From NCBI RefSeq assembly GCF_900168255.1, contig NZ_LT799838.1, forward strand, positions 2,666,001 to 2,730,000: a stretch of DNA of 64,000 nucleotides, written 5' to 3'. The stretch comes from Psychrobacter sp. DAB_AL43B. Lineage in GTDB: Bacteria; Pseudomonadota; Gammaproteobacteria; Pseudomonadales; Moraxellaceae. This document shows, one piece after another, positions 9,654-18,220 of the stretch (position 1 is its first letter; each line of letters opens with the position of its first letter). The notes under the pieces were generated by a model. That model was not told where the DNA came from, did no database searches, and saw only the letters and a list, made by a program, of their open reading frames with translations. Made by a program: the position numbers and the translations under genes.

Positions 9654-11210
9654 TTAAAAGCGTTTTTTGAAACTCTTAGGTGCTTGGCCTTGTAGCTCTT
9701 GCATCTGCTTTTGCATCTCTTCGGTACTTGGCATGTTGTTTGGATCAAGTCCCATCTGTTTCGCCATTTGCTGCGGATTCACATCTTTAACGCCGCCTTG
9801 CTGACCACCACCGCCGAATAATGGACCACCGCCACCGCCACCGCCTGCTCCAGCACCGCCACCCATCAATCCTTGCATCGATTTCATCATTTTACTGATG
9901 CCTTCAGGCTTAGAAATCATCTTCATCATTTTTGCCATTTGCTTGTGCTGCTTGAGCAAACGATTAACGTCTTGAATCTCACGACCAGAGCCAGCAGCAA
10001 TACGGCGCTTACGGCTTGGGTTAATCTTATCAGGGTTTTTGCGCTCAAATGGTGTCATCGAATTAATTAACGCTTCCATTTCACGCACTTTTTCTTCAGG
10101 CTTAGCATCTTCGACGGCTTTTTGCATATCCGAGCCACCCATACCCGGCATCTTATCTAAGAAGCCCGCCATACCGCCCATACTTTTCATTTGTTGAAAC
10201 TGGGTCAATAGATCCTCAAGGTCGAACTCGCCGCCCTTTTGCATCTTTTTCGCCATTTTTTCGGCTTTATCACGATCAATCTTTTGCTCAACTTCTTCGA
10301 CTAGACTAAGTACGTCACCCATACCAAGAATACGTTGGGCAATACGTTCAGGATGGAACAGCTCTAGCGCGTCTAGCTTTTCACCGCGACCTAAAAACTT
10401 GATCGGCTTACCTGTGATAGCGCGTACAGAAAGCGCCGCACCACCGCGCGCATCACCGTCAGTCTTGGTTAAAATAACACCCGTTAATGGCAGCGCATCG
10501 TTAAAGGCTTTGGCAGTATTAGCCGCATCCTGACCAGTCATCGCATCAACGACGAAAAGCGTCTCAGAAGGATTAACCGCAGCGGTTAACGCTTTGATTT
10601 CATCCATCATGGTCTCATCAATAGCCAGACGACCCGCTGTATCAATAATCAAAATATCTTGATATTGAATTTTAGCCTCTTCAATAGCTCGTAGCGCAAT
10701 ATCAATCGGGTTTTCGTCGCTACTTGAATTAACGAACTTGGCATTCACTTGCCCAGCGACTTGTTCAAGCTGCTGAATCGCTGCTGGACGATAGACGTCA
10801 GCAGATACTAGCATAACCTTCTTTTTATGACGCTCTTGTAGGAATTTAGCCAGTTTACCAGCAGTGGTGGTTTTACCCGCACCTTGCAAACCTGCCAAGA
10901 TATAAACCACTGGTGGCTTGCCGGTCATCTCTAACTGCTGATTGGCACTGCCCATCATCTCAGTCAGCTCGTCATGGACAATTTTGACAAATGCCTGTCC
11001 TGGCGCCAACTCTTTGAGCACCTCAGCACCAAGCGCTTGCTCTTTGACACGCTTCACAAAATCGCGGGTGACAGGTAACGCCACATCGGCTTCTAGCAGC
11101 GCCATACGTACTTCGCGTAAAGTGTCTTTGATATTGTCTTCGGTCAATTGCCCTGTGCCTGCGATATTGCGCAGGCTCGATGATAAGCGTTCGGTTAAGG
11201 TATCAAACAT
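9654..11210 (-). CDS. ffh: Signal recognition particle GTPase Ffh
   Basis: Ffh binds 4.5S RNA and signal sequences of nascent membrane proteins and docks with FtsY. The 518-residue protein has the N domain (residues 1-90), the G domain with P-loop GLQGAGKTTTAGKLA (about 107-121), DTAGR (about 190) and TKTDGDARGGAALS (about 248-261). The Met-rich M domain (about 300-430) contains the RNA-binding SRKRRIAAGSG segment. The tail carries a glycine-rich run (GGGAGAGGGGGGGPLFGGGG) that is absent from E. coli Ffh (453 residues) and explains the extra length. It is followed by its own terminator. Confidence 0.97.
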   Translation of the reverse strand: MFDTLTERLSSSLRNIAGTGQLTEDNIKDTLREVRMALLEADVALPVTRDFVKRVKEQALGAEVLKELAPGQAFVKIVHDELTEMMGSANQQLEMTGKPPVVYILAGLQGAGKTTTAGKLAKFLQERHKKKVMLVSADVYRPAAIQQLEQVAGQVNAKFVNSSSDENPIDIALRAIEEAKIQYQDILIIDTAGRLAIDETMMDEIKALTAAVNPSETLFVVDAMTGQDAANTAKAFNDALPLTGVILTKTDGDARGGAALSVRAITGKPIKFLGRGEKLDALELFHPERIAQRILGMGDVLSLVEEVEQKIDRDKAEKMAKKMQKGGEFDLEDLLTQFQQMKSMGGMAGFLDKMPGMGGSDMQKAVEDAKPEEKVREMEALINSMTPFERKNPDKINPSRKRRIAAGSGREIQDVNRLLKQHKQMAKMMKMISKPEGISKMMKSMQGLMGGGAGAGGGGGGGPLFGGGGQQGGVKDVNPQQMAKQMGLDPNNMPSTEEMQKQMQELQGQAPKSFKKRF

Positions 11211-11554
11211 AAATAACTCTCAGTTAAAATAATTCTCAGTTAAACCATTCAAATGGTCTATAAATAGTATTAGCGTATATTATAAAATATTGGGTCGCGC
11301 TTTTATAAAAGCAGTTATAAAAATCACTATAAAAAACAGCATATTATCAATACTATAGCATTAAGACGACTCAAAATTTATAGTCGGTCTACAAATAATG
11401 GTTTTGCCCATAATCGTTTTGCAATCAGGAATACGTAAGATGGTACTCAATTGACTGCCATTTTATGATAAATTGGATGATTGTTCTAATAATACCATTT
11501 TAGCATTAAATTGAGCGCTCATTTTTTAGCATTAAATTGAGCGCTCATTATGAG
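11211..11554. promoter_or_regulatory. Divergent promoter region between ffh and the ypjD-like gene
   Basis: This AT-rich gap of 344 bases must hold the ffh promoter (minus strand) and the ypjD-like promoter (plus strand). No coding frame was recognised. The notable content is the perfect tandem duplication at its right end, listed separately. Confidence 0.5.
11498..11549. repeat. Perfect 26-bp tandem duplication carrying a palindrome
   Basis: Unit 1 (11498-11523) and unit 2 (11524-11549) are identical. Each contains the perfect 10-base palindrome TGAGCGCTCA (11512-11521 and 11538-11547), embedded in a longer imperfect one (AAATTGAGCG facing CGCTCATTTT). The two palindrome centres are 26 bases apart, about 2.5 helical turns, and the second ends eight bases before the likely start codon. 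Confidence 0.85.
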
Positions 11555-12361
11555 ATGAGGTCTTTTATCTTGCAACTTGCATTCTTACTTGCTGGTGTGG
11601 CTTACCTCTTAGTCAGCATTCATATTGGTTGGGCGCTGATTCAAGATAAACCTATCCATAAAGGCACAAGCTTAAGCTTATTATTGGTGGGTATGTTGGC
11701 ACATGCGACGCTACTCTACCCACATGTTGTCACTCTTTATGGGTTAAATTTTAACCTATTTAATATCATTAGCCTGATCAGTTTATTTTTCTTATTCTTT
11801 TATGTCATGTTCTGTTTGTACCGACCTATCGTGAGTCTGGGCATCCTCGCCGCACCGACCGCACTCATAGGTATGATAATCGGCTATATTGGCCGCGCGC
11901 CTTATCGGCCGCTCACTGATATCAGTATGGGGCTTGAAGCTCATATATTACTATCACTTGCCGCCTATTGTGTGCTGCTGATGGCGGCGGTGCAAGCGCT
12001 ATTTTTGCGTCTGCAAATACGTGAGCTGAAGCACCAATCGATTCACCGTTTTTGGGTTAATAAACTGCCGTCCCTTCAAAGTATGGAAAGTCTATTATTT
12101 GATATGCTATTGGTAGGCTTTGTCCTGCTTAGCATCGCATTAGGGATTGGCTTTATTTACGTAGAAGATTTGATGGCGCAGCACATTGCCCACAAAACGG
12201 TGTTTAGCCTGCTATCGTGGCTGTTATTTGGGGCGCTGTTATTAGGCAACTGGCGTGCTGGATGGCGTGGCAAACGCGCTGCTAACATCACCATTTACGC
12301 TTTTATTTTATTAGCAATTGGCTTTGTCGGCAGTAAGTTTGTGTTAGAGATGGTGTTATAA
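11555..12361 (+). CDS. CcsA/YpjD-like cytochrome c assembly family membrane protein
   Basis: A 268-residue polytopic protein of the CcsA/CcmC-like superfamily, closest in layout to YpjD, which lies beside ffh in many gammaproteobacteria. About eight hydrophobic segments are visible. The region LGILAAPTALIGMIIG, then GLEAHILLSLAAYCVLLMAAVQALFLRLQIRELK, matches the family core, with a histidine at about 130 (LEAHILLS) and another near 210 (HKTVFSLLSWLLFG). The WGxGxxHxxW-type haem motif of CcsA is not obvious, so haem handling is uncertain. The start at ATG 11555 is preferred over TTG 11537, which lies inside the duplicated palindrome; no strong SD supports either. Confidence 0.75.
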   Translation: MRSFILQLAFLLAGVAYLLVSIHIGWALIQDKPIHKGTSLSLLLVGMLAHATLLYPHVVTLYGLNFNLFNIISLISLFFLFFYVMFCLYRPIVSLGILAAPTALIGMIIGYIGRAPYRPLTDISMGLEAHILLSLAAYCVLLMAAVQALFLRLQIRELKHQSIHRFWVNKLPSLQSMESLLFDMLLVGFVLLSIALGIGFIYVEDLMAQHIAHKTVFSLLSWLLFGALLLGNWRAGWRGKRAANITIYAFILLAIGFVGSKFVLEMVL

Positions 12362-12479
12362 GTAGTGCCTAATAAAAAGTCTGATAAAAAATATCGGCGG
12401 TCATCTCATTAGCGATACTTGTTAATTAGATAACCGCTTATCTAAATTTATGGATAGAAAACTTCTAATCAAAACGATT

Positions 12480-13409
12480 TTAATTAAAAACCACTGTTTT
12501 GTTTCCCGCTACAATCACGCGATTTTGTACATGCCAGTTTACTGCGCGTGCCAATACATTGCGCTCGATATCACGACCAATAGCCCGTAATTCCACAACC
12601 CCTTGACGATGGGTCACACGGTGCACATCTTGCTCAATAATAGGTCCTTGATCAAGCTCAGCGGTGACATAATGCGCGGTCGCCCCAATCAGCTTTACGC
12701 CTTTATCATAAGCTTGGCGATAAGGATCTGCACCAACAAACGCAGGCAAGAATGAATGATGAATATTGATAATCTGCATCGGCCAACGCTTCACAAAATC
12801 AGACGATAATATCTGCATATAACGCGCTAATACCAATAAATCATTGCCGGCCATCAATTGATGAATCTGCTCTTCTGCCTCTACCTTATTATCTTTGGTC
12901 ACTGGTATATGATGAAAGGTGATGCCAAAATTCTCTACCGCTTGACGTAAGTCTTCATGATTACTGACGACAGAAGTAATCTCACAATCAAGCAGTCCGC
13001 GCTGATGTCGCCATAGTAAGTCTAGTAACGCATGGTCAAACTTTGATACTAAGATACCGACTTTGGTCTTAATGGCATTGTCGTGTAAGCGCCATTCCAT
13101 ATTATGGCGTTTGGCAACGGTATGGGCAAAGCTGGCTTCAAAATTATCAATAATCTCGCTCAATCCTGCTAAGACAAACTCTAAACGCATAAAGTATTGA
13201 CCACCTTCATGAGCAGTTGAATACTGATCTAGAGTAATAATATTAGCGCCATAGCGATGAATAAATTCGGATACCGCTTGCACGATACCTGCTTGATCAC
13301 GGCATTTAATCAATAGTGTGGCAGTATCAATAGCAGTGGTCATAGGTGGCACTTTAGATGCCTGTTGGAATGAAGTTTTCGGTGAAGCAATCGTTGCAGT
13401 GTCTGACAT
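12480..13409 (-). CDS. purU: Formyltetrahydrofolate deformylase PurU
   Basis: PurU hydrolyses 10-formyl-THF to THF and formate, balancing one-carbon pools and feeding formate to PurT. From ATG 13409 the product is 309 residues. It has an N-terminal ACT domain (LIKCRDQAGIVQAVSEFIHRYGANI) and a C-terminal formyltransferase fold with IINIHHSFLPAFVGADPY (catalytic Asn/His motif) and GATAHYVTAELDQGPIIEQD (catalytic Asp). Family members are about 280-290 residues, so the later ATG at 13343 (287 residues) is a real alternative; no SD sequence decides. It converges on the ypjD-like gene with a gap of about 120 bases. Confidence 0.93.
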   Translation of the reverse strand: MSDTATIASPKTSFQQASKVPPMTTAIDTATLLIKCRDQAGIVQAVSEFIHRYGANIITLDQYSTAHEGGQYFMRLEFVLAGLSEIIDNFEASFAHTVAKRHNMEWRLHDNAIKTKVGILVSKFDHALLDLLWRHQRGLLDCEITSVVSNHEDLRQAVENFGITFHHIPVTKDNKVEAEEQIHQLMAGNDLLVLARYMQILSSDFVKRWPMQIINIHHSFLPAFVGADPYRQAYDKGVKLIGATAHYVTAELDQGPIIEQDVHRVTHRQGVVELRAIGRDIERNVLARAVNWHVQNRVIVAGNKTVVFN

Positions 13410-13540
13410 AGTTCGCCCAATTAGGATATAAGATTGACCAACTGCTATGAGTGCTATCAGCAGCATAGGAAACCGACTATTCTAATTGCTTTTACATAAA
13501 TTTGCTGATTGAGTTGATTGTTTTTGGTTATTGAAATTAT

Positions 13541-13582
13541 AATACAAAAACCCCCAACGCGAGGATTGGGGGCTTTTGTATT
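13541..13582 (-). terminator. Strong terminator of the Ig-like lipoprotein gene
   Basis: A long, nearly perfect hairpin (AATACAAAA...CCCCCAA, 8-base loop, TTGGGGG...TTTTGTATT) lies 20 bases beyond the minus-strand stop at 13603. The arms carry A/T runs on both sides, so it may also work in the plus direction. Confidence 0.85.
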
Positions 13583-13602
13583 ATAAAACTCTAAACTAAT
13601 TT

Positions 13603-15684
13603 TTAAAAAAGCTGTACTGTAGTAGTTTTTGAAGTTGGTGCTGGTGTTGTGACTGATAATTTAATACTATCACCACTCGCACAGCCAGAAGTTGATACGG
13701 TATATAGAATATCTTCACTACCTTCAAAGAAGTTTTGATTTGTAGTACCATCCACCCGATTTAGATTTACAAGCTTAGGCACAGTTATATTACCATCTAC
13801 TATATCAGACTCACAACTAAGATTATTATTAGGTGTTTTATCATTTACTGCAAGACTTAGCGTTGTACCAGAAGGCATAGATACTGTTCTTAGACTGTTA
13901 CCATACATTTCAAATGAGATTGCTTCTGGTGTAACCCTGTAGTTATAAAAAGTTGGCGTATCGTTAGCAACACCCATGATAATTTGTTTGCGTAATACCG
14001 TCGCTAATGAGTCGTCGCATGTAGTCGGAATATTTATATTTTCAAGTACAAAATTTGGTAGGTTAGGTTGAGATAGAGTACTTGCAGCACAAGAAACTTG
14101 TTTAGCGTTATCTGGGAGCGCTCCTCTTTTATAAACAAATTCACCAGGATTATATTTCAGATCCTCATTGTCATCACGAAAGAAGTTACCAATATTATCT
14201 AACAGACTATCTATTCCTGCCGTATAGACATTGTCTCCATTTAAATCTGAATACGCCTTATCTCCTTCTACATATGCAATCACGCTAACTCGACCATTTG
14301 CAGGTCTCGGATTCTGTGAAGTAAATGTCACAGAACAATTGCCTTCAACTGTTGCGCAATTTGGAGTGATGGTGCCACCCTCAGCCACAAAGCTAACCAC
14401 TGTACCATTAGGAACAAAGTTGCCTTGACGGTCAGTCAAATAAACTGACACACCTGAAGTATCAATAGCATTATCAGCTAGAACATTTTTTTCAAGTGCT
14501 AGTGTAATGCCTTTTTGCGTAGGTCTCCCTGTAGCAACAGCTATATTCTTAGCTGAAGCAGAGATAGATTTATCTGATTTTAATGTAGCTTGAATCTCTA
14601 CTGGTCCAGGAATATTACCTGGATATAGATTTACAGTCACTCTTCCTGATGAATCGCTTTTTAATGTATCAGGATTTCTATTACCTTGCGAAATGAAATT
14701 AAAGTCAATGGGAGACTTAATTAAATCAAGTATTACCTCTTGATTGGCTGCTGGCACACCATTAGAATAAACTGTAAATTCAATCTGACCAGAAGATGAT
14801 GAACCACTATCTTTTGCACCTAGTACTACTGACTCATTAGTAGAATATATAATATTACTAGCCTTTATAGCTTTAATATTAATTTCGATACTTTGAGCAG
14901 AAGATGTATTATTAGCTGTCACTGCCGTAATGGTCTGCTTACCTTCACATAAATTACCATTACTACCTATTGCTTTATAAGTTGAACTTATATTCCCCTG
15001 GTTTGAAGAGCTCACAATAGCGTTTTCAAATGATCCACAGGTCGCAGAAAAATTGACTGTCACATCATTTTGAAATTGATTGGTTACCGTGTCTTTAGTT
15101 TGCAAGGTAACTATAGTAGAGGCCCCTGACTCTAAAACACTTTCTCCTGTTGAAAAGCTCACTAAAGTAATATCAACCGACTGTAATGAGTAGTTATATT
15201 CAGCAGTAGTAGCAGTCATATCCTCATACTTAGCTGTGGCAGATAAACTATAGCTACTAGTATCATTGGAGGATAGTGGCACTACAGAGGTGGTTGCAAC
15301 GCCTTCCGCATTAGTCAATACTGCACCGTTAGTTGTTCCAAACTTAACTCCTTCACCATTGAAGGTAACTAAGGCACCGCTTACCCCATTACCTTTAGAG
15401 TCTGTTACAGTTACCTTAGCAGTTGCACCTGCCGTCGACACAACTCTAGTGAGATTACCATTAGCATCTAAAAGCGACATCGGGCTGATCTTCAGCACAT
15501 TTCCAATATTACCATTACCTATACCGCCACCATCAGTACCCGTACCTGGCTGGACACCCAAATCAGGTGCAGGTGCGACTATATCTGTGCCATCCCCACC
15601 ACCACAGCCTGCCAATGCTAAGGCGCAAGTTAAAAAAGTGAGCTGAAACAACTTAGACGTAAGTGGTAGTGCGCTATATGACAT
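13603..15684 (-). CDS. Large Ig-like (Big-1/invasin-type) repeat lipoprotein
   Basis: A 693-residue surface or periplasmic protein. A signal peptide (LFQLTFLTCALALAGC) ends in lipobox LAGC, followed by a Gly/Asp/Pro-rich spacer. Several beta-sandwich modules resemble bacterial Ig-like domain 1: each pairs a phrase such as VTDSKGNGVSGALVTF or LTDRQGNFVPNGTVVSF with a following NAEGVATTSV / GNCSVTF strand. Around residues 470-510 are Asp/Asn-rich stretches (DLNGDNVYTAG; RDDNEDLKYNPGEF) that look like calcium-binding loops. Such lipoproteins are often adhesin-like, but the ligand is unknown. It is flanked by unrelated housekeeping genes and ends at a strong terminator. Confidence 0.75.
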   Translation of the reverse strand: MSYSALPLTSKLFQLTFLTCALALAGCGGGDGTDIVAPAPDLGVQPGTGTDGGGIGNGNIGNVLKISPMSLLDANGNLTRVVSTAGATAKVTVTDSKGNGVSGALVTFNGEGVKFGTTNGAVLTNAEGVATTSVVPLSSNDTSSYSLSATAKYEDMTATTAEYNYSLQSVDITLVSFSTGESVLESGASTIVTLQTKDTVTNQFQNDVTVNFSATCGSFENAIVSSSNQGNISSTYKAIGSNGNLCEGKQTITAVTANNTSSAQSIEINIKAIKASNIIYSTNESVVLGAKDSGSSSSGQIEFTVYSNGVPAANQEVILDLIKSPIDFNFISQGNRNPDTLKSDSSGRVTVNLYPGNIPGPVEIQATLKSDKSISASAKNIAVATGRPTQKGITLALEKNVLADNAIDTSGVSVYLTDRQGNFVPNGTVVSFVAEGGTITPNCATVEGNCSVTFTSQNPRPANGRVSVIAYVEGDKAYSDLNGDNVYTAGIDSLLDNIGNFFRDDNEDLKYNPGEFVYKRGALPDNAKQVSCAASTLSQPNLPNFVLENINIPTTCDDSLATVLRKQIIMGVANDTPTFYNYRVTPEAISFEMYGNSLRTVSMPSGTTLSLAVNDKTPNNNLSCESDIVDGNITVPKLVNLNRVDGTTNQNFFEGSEDILYTVSTSGCASGDSIKLSVTTPAPTSKTTTVQLF

Positions 15685-15951
15685 TTTTGAACTCCGCAGC
15701 AGCAGTAATTTATCTGATTAAATATACACAGTCTTTCCATAGCCTGATATTGGCTTAGTAAAGATACATAGTTTTACAATAATAGCAGTTATATTAACAG
15801 ATTGTATTAAATATATAACCGCAACTTTACTGACTTTTGTTATAACTTACAACTAAAAAATGAATCTTTACTATTAAATAATCAATAACATAGTGCACTC
15901 AATTCAGGGTATAATAGCGGTCGTTTAAACCAACAACTATCACAAAAATAT

Positions 15952-15980
15952 TTGAGTATTCATTACTTTTATGGTATAAA
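15952..15980 (+). promoter_or_regulatory. Sigma-70-type promoter of rpmB-rpmG
   Basis: TTGAGT (15952-15957), a 17-base spacer and TATAAA (15975-15980) face rpmB. The predicted transcript would have a leader of about 180 bases. Confidence 0.6.
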
Positions 15981-16125
15981 TGTCGGCTTTAAAATTTTCT
16001 GAATTGGTTTGCCTGTTATTTGCCTTTAATGACAGTAAATCAGCTCAACATTCATATAGTTTTGTTTGGTGCAAAGCTGCCGCTTGCTGTGTCCATGCCG
16101 CAAATACGTGCAACTTGCCCAGACT

Positions 16126-16146
16126 GGTATGAGAAAACCTCATACC
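16126..16146 (+). ncRNA. Leader hairpin before rpmB
   Basis: GGTATGAG (16126-16133), loop AAAAC and CTCATACC (16139-16146) form a perfect 8-bp stem ending just before the SD (TTAGGAG) and ATG of rpmB. No T-run follows, so it is not a terminator; it could influence initiation. Confidence 0.55.
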
Positions 16147-16166
16147 TCATAGATTAGGAGTTCGCC

Positions 16167-16403
16167 ATGTCTAGAGTTTGCCAAGTGACTGGAAAGCGCC
16201 CTATGGTGGGTAATAATGTTTCGCACGCAAACAACAAAACCCGTCGTCGCTTTCTACCAAACCTTCATAACCATCGTTTTTGGGTAGAGTCAGAAAATCG
16301 TTTTGTACGTCTACGTGTGTCTACCAAAGGTATGCGCATCATTGACAAACTGGGTATCGATAAAGTGCTAGTAGATTTACGCGCACAAGGTCAAAAAGTA
16401 TAA
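16167..16403 (+). CDS. rpmB: 50S ribosomal protein L28
   Basis: L28 is a small basic protein of the large ribosomal subunit. The 78-residue sequence begins [20 protein letters not shown] and contains [18 protein letters not shown], both diagnostic. Length is exactly that of gammaproteobacterial L28. It has a good SD (TTAGGAG) and is followed by rpmG after about 160 bases, the usual gene pair. A strong hairpin separates the two. Confidence 0.97.
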   Translation: MSRVCQVTGKRPMVGNNVSHANNKTRRRFLPNLHNHRFWVESENRFVRLRVSTKGMRIIDKLGIDKVLVDLRAQGQKV

Positions 16404-16458
16404 GTGACTATTGGCAGTTTAATTAACTGATGATAATCGTTGATTAGACTGCTTTTAA

Positions 16459-16502
16459 GTGATACATCTATGAAATTCATATTTATTTCGTAGATGTATC
16501 AC
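16459..16502 (+). ncRNA. Long hairpin between rpmB and rpmG
   Basis: GTGATACATCTATGAAAT (16459-16476) pairs along all 18 positions with ATTTCGTAGATGTATCAC (16485-16502), with one G-U pair and an 8-base loop. It lacks a GC-rich base and a T-run, so it is unlike a terminator. An RNase III-type processing site or mRNA stabiliser between the two cistrons is plausible. Confidence 0.7.
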
Positions 16503-16563
16503 CACTTAATATTTTGGATCCATACCTATCGATTGAAGACCGCTCATTTACAGGAAAGCTATC

Positions 16564-16719
16564 ATGAGAGATAAAATTAAATTAGTATCAACTGCTGGTA
16601 CTGGGTATTACTATACCACTACCAAAAACAAGCGCACTATGCCTGGCAAAATGGAGATGAAGAAATTCGATCCAAAAATTCGCCAACACGTGCTCTTTAA
16701 AGAAGCAAAAATCAAATAA
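16564..16719 (+). CDS. rpmG: 50S ribosomal protein L33
   Basis: A 51-residue L33 (start [20 protein letters not shown], ending [14 protein letters not shown]). The cysteine pairs of the zinc-binding L33 form are absent, so this is the C-minus, zinc-independent type usual in gammaproteobacteria. An SD (ACAGGAAAG) precedes the ATG. It is the second gene of the rpmB-rpmG unit and is followed by a strong terminator. Confidence 0.96.
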   Translation: MRDKIKLVSTAGTGYYYTTTKNKRTMPGKMEMKKFDPKIRQHVLFKEAKIK

Positions 16720-16750
16720 TATCCATTTGTATAAATGGTTTTATTTGAAC

Positions 16751-16787
16751 AAAAAAAAGGGTTTATCAATGGATAAACCCTTTTTTT
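16751..16787. terminator. Terminator after rpmG
   Basis: AAGGGTTTATC, a short loop and GATAAACCCTT are flanked by A-run and T-run. It ends rpmB-rpmG and may also serve the convergent minus-strand gene at 16844. Confidence 0.9.
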
Positions 16788-16843
16788 ATTGCTGAGATTT
16801 TGACTCTCTACTATTTAGCTGTTTGCTACTAATTTATACAGCA

Positions 16844-17155
16844 TTAACTATAATGCGTCGGTTCTTTATCATAAACATGGGCATGCCATTGGCTCATCTG
16901 CTTTTGCATGATTACTTGAATCGCCGCATGAATCATATGCTGACCAATCGCTTGGGTATCACTACCTAATATCTCTTTTAGCTTATCAGAAAAATCAATC
17001 GTCATCAGCGGCGCTTCATCTTGTTCAGCGTCACGTAATAGCAATTTGCCATCGTCTGCTTCTACCAGCTCAAGGGTTGTCTCTTTGGCAAATCCTGCGA
17101 ACTGATCTGTACTGTCATTATCTACTTCTATCTCATTATCAATATCGTATGGCAT
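16844..17155 (-). CDS. Small acidic protein of unknown function
   Basis: A 103-residue strongly acidic soluble protein. The first 50 residues are rich in Asp/Glu (DNEIEVDND; LLLRDAEQDE). The C-terminal half (IDFSDKLKEILGSDTQAIG, then HMIHAAIQVIMQKQM) looks helical. No signal peptide or membrane segment is seen. A good SD (AAGGAA) precedes the ATG. It is not assigned to a family and does not form an evident operon. Confidence 0.6.
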   Translation of the reverse strand: MPYDIDNEIEVDNDSTDQFAGFAKETTLELVEADDGKLLLRDAEQDEAPLMTIDFSDKLKEILGSDTQAIGQHMIHAAIQVIMQKQMSQWHAHVYDKEPTHYS

Positions 17156-17357
17156 TAATGTTTTCCTTATTATCCCGTTTTATACCTGTAAAAAACGCGC
17201 TGATTCAACTTCCTAAAGCTACTGTCTTACAGTGATGCGGGCAAAACTATCTTACTCATACAATGGACGCTTTGAGCCTAGAATTCAAGGGCTGTCATAC
17301 AAGTCTTTTGCACAAACAGGGTTTAACTGTTTCAGTTTTATAGAAGCCTGTCACTAA

Positions 17358-17669
17358 TTAACGCCAGTAGCGCAGCTTTGCTAAGGTGAATAAGAACGCA
17401 ACAAACATACCAAGGTAATAAACAAGCTTTAGCTCAAAAGTAGGGTCGCGATATTTGAATGGTAGCGCCACAGTGGCAGTAGCCGTTGGCAGTATCAATA
17501 ACATCAGCAGCCAGTTTTCAAAGACGTGTAACCAGCCTTGCAGGTCAGTACCATGTCGTAGCGACGACAGTCCTAACAGCAAACAGCCAATAATTAAGCT
17601 TGTGAATAAACCATTTGGTAAGTCTTTTGGATAAATGATATTGGCAATATTGGTCGGTACTATTCTCAT
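17358..17669 (-). CDS. Small membrane protein, unknown
   Basis: A 103-residue protein with three hydrophobic segments (LFTSLIIGCLLLGLSSL; VFENWLLMLLILPTATATVAL; LVYYLGMFVAFLFTLAKL) and a short basic C-terminus LRYWR. It is probably an inner membrane protein. No known family was recognised. A weak SD (TGGAAT) precedes the start. It may share a transcript with the next small membrane gene upstream (17791-18135), about 120 bases apart. Confidence 0.55.
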   Translation of the reverse strand: MRIVPTNIANIIYPKDLPNGLFTSLIIGCLLLGLSSLRHGTDLQGWLHVFENWLLMLLILPTATATVALPFKYRDPTFELKLVYYLGMFVAFLFTLAKLRYWR

Positions 17670-17790
17670 ATAAAATTCCAGTCACGCTTATAGAGCATGA
17701 CTTAACGATTAAAAAGTATATCAAAAACGGCTTATAGAAAATATTGCAATACTATATTTATTAAGCAGATTTATCTTTGCTGATAAAGGT

Positions 17791-18135
17791 TTAACTATAA
17801 GTACCCATCAACCATAGCATCGATATACAAGACGTTAAATAACCCAAGCTAATGGCATTCCAGCCCTCTATATGCATACCTTTAATCTTGTTAAGTATGC
17901 GTGAACCCACCCAAAAAAACAGGGGGATACCAAGCATAAATGCGGGCACTATCACCGCAGCGTGGCGTAATACCTCACCGGTATCATCACCTACCATCAA
18001 GCGAAAACCATAGCCTGCTAGACTTAAAACAAGCGCAAACACTGCCAAACCTATTGTAATACCTTTAGGTACTAAGCTAGGTGATTGCGGCACTTGCTTG
18101 GTTTCAGGTCGAATTTTAACGTTTTGGGTATTCAT
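17791..18135 (-). CDS. Small membrane protein, unknown
   Basis: A 114-residue protein with a polar, Pro-rich N-terminus and three predicted transmembrane helices (ITIGLAVFALVLSLAGYGF; AAVIVPAFMLGIPLFFWVGS; AISLGYLTSCISMLWLMGTY). A good SD (AAAGGTG) supports the ATG at 18135. It lies downstream of rpe on the same strand. No family assignment could be made. Confidence 0.55.
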   Translation of the reverse strand: MNTQNVKIRPETKQVPQSPSLVPKGITIGLAVFALVLSLAGYGFRLMVGDDTGEVLRHAAVIVPAFMLGIPLFFWVGSRILNKIKGMHIEGWNAISLGYLTSCISMLWLMGTYS

Positions 18136-18220
18136 ATTTCACCTTTACGTGATGTATCGTTATATATAATAAGTCAGACAACACATCTCAATATAATTGA
18201 TTCATTATTCAATATAATGG

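Larger units (their letters stand above)
15685..16166. promoter_or_regulatory. Promoter and leader region of rpmB
   Basis: This gap of 482 bases holds the upstream region of the lipoprotein gene (minus strand, left part) and the rpmB promoter and leader (right part). Besides the promoter at 15952-15980, another TATAAT lies at 15910-15915 without a good -35. No coding frame is convincing. Confidence 0.6.
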
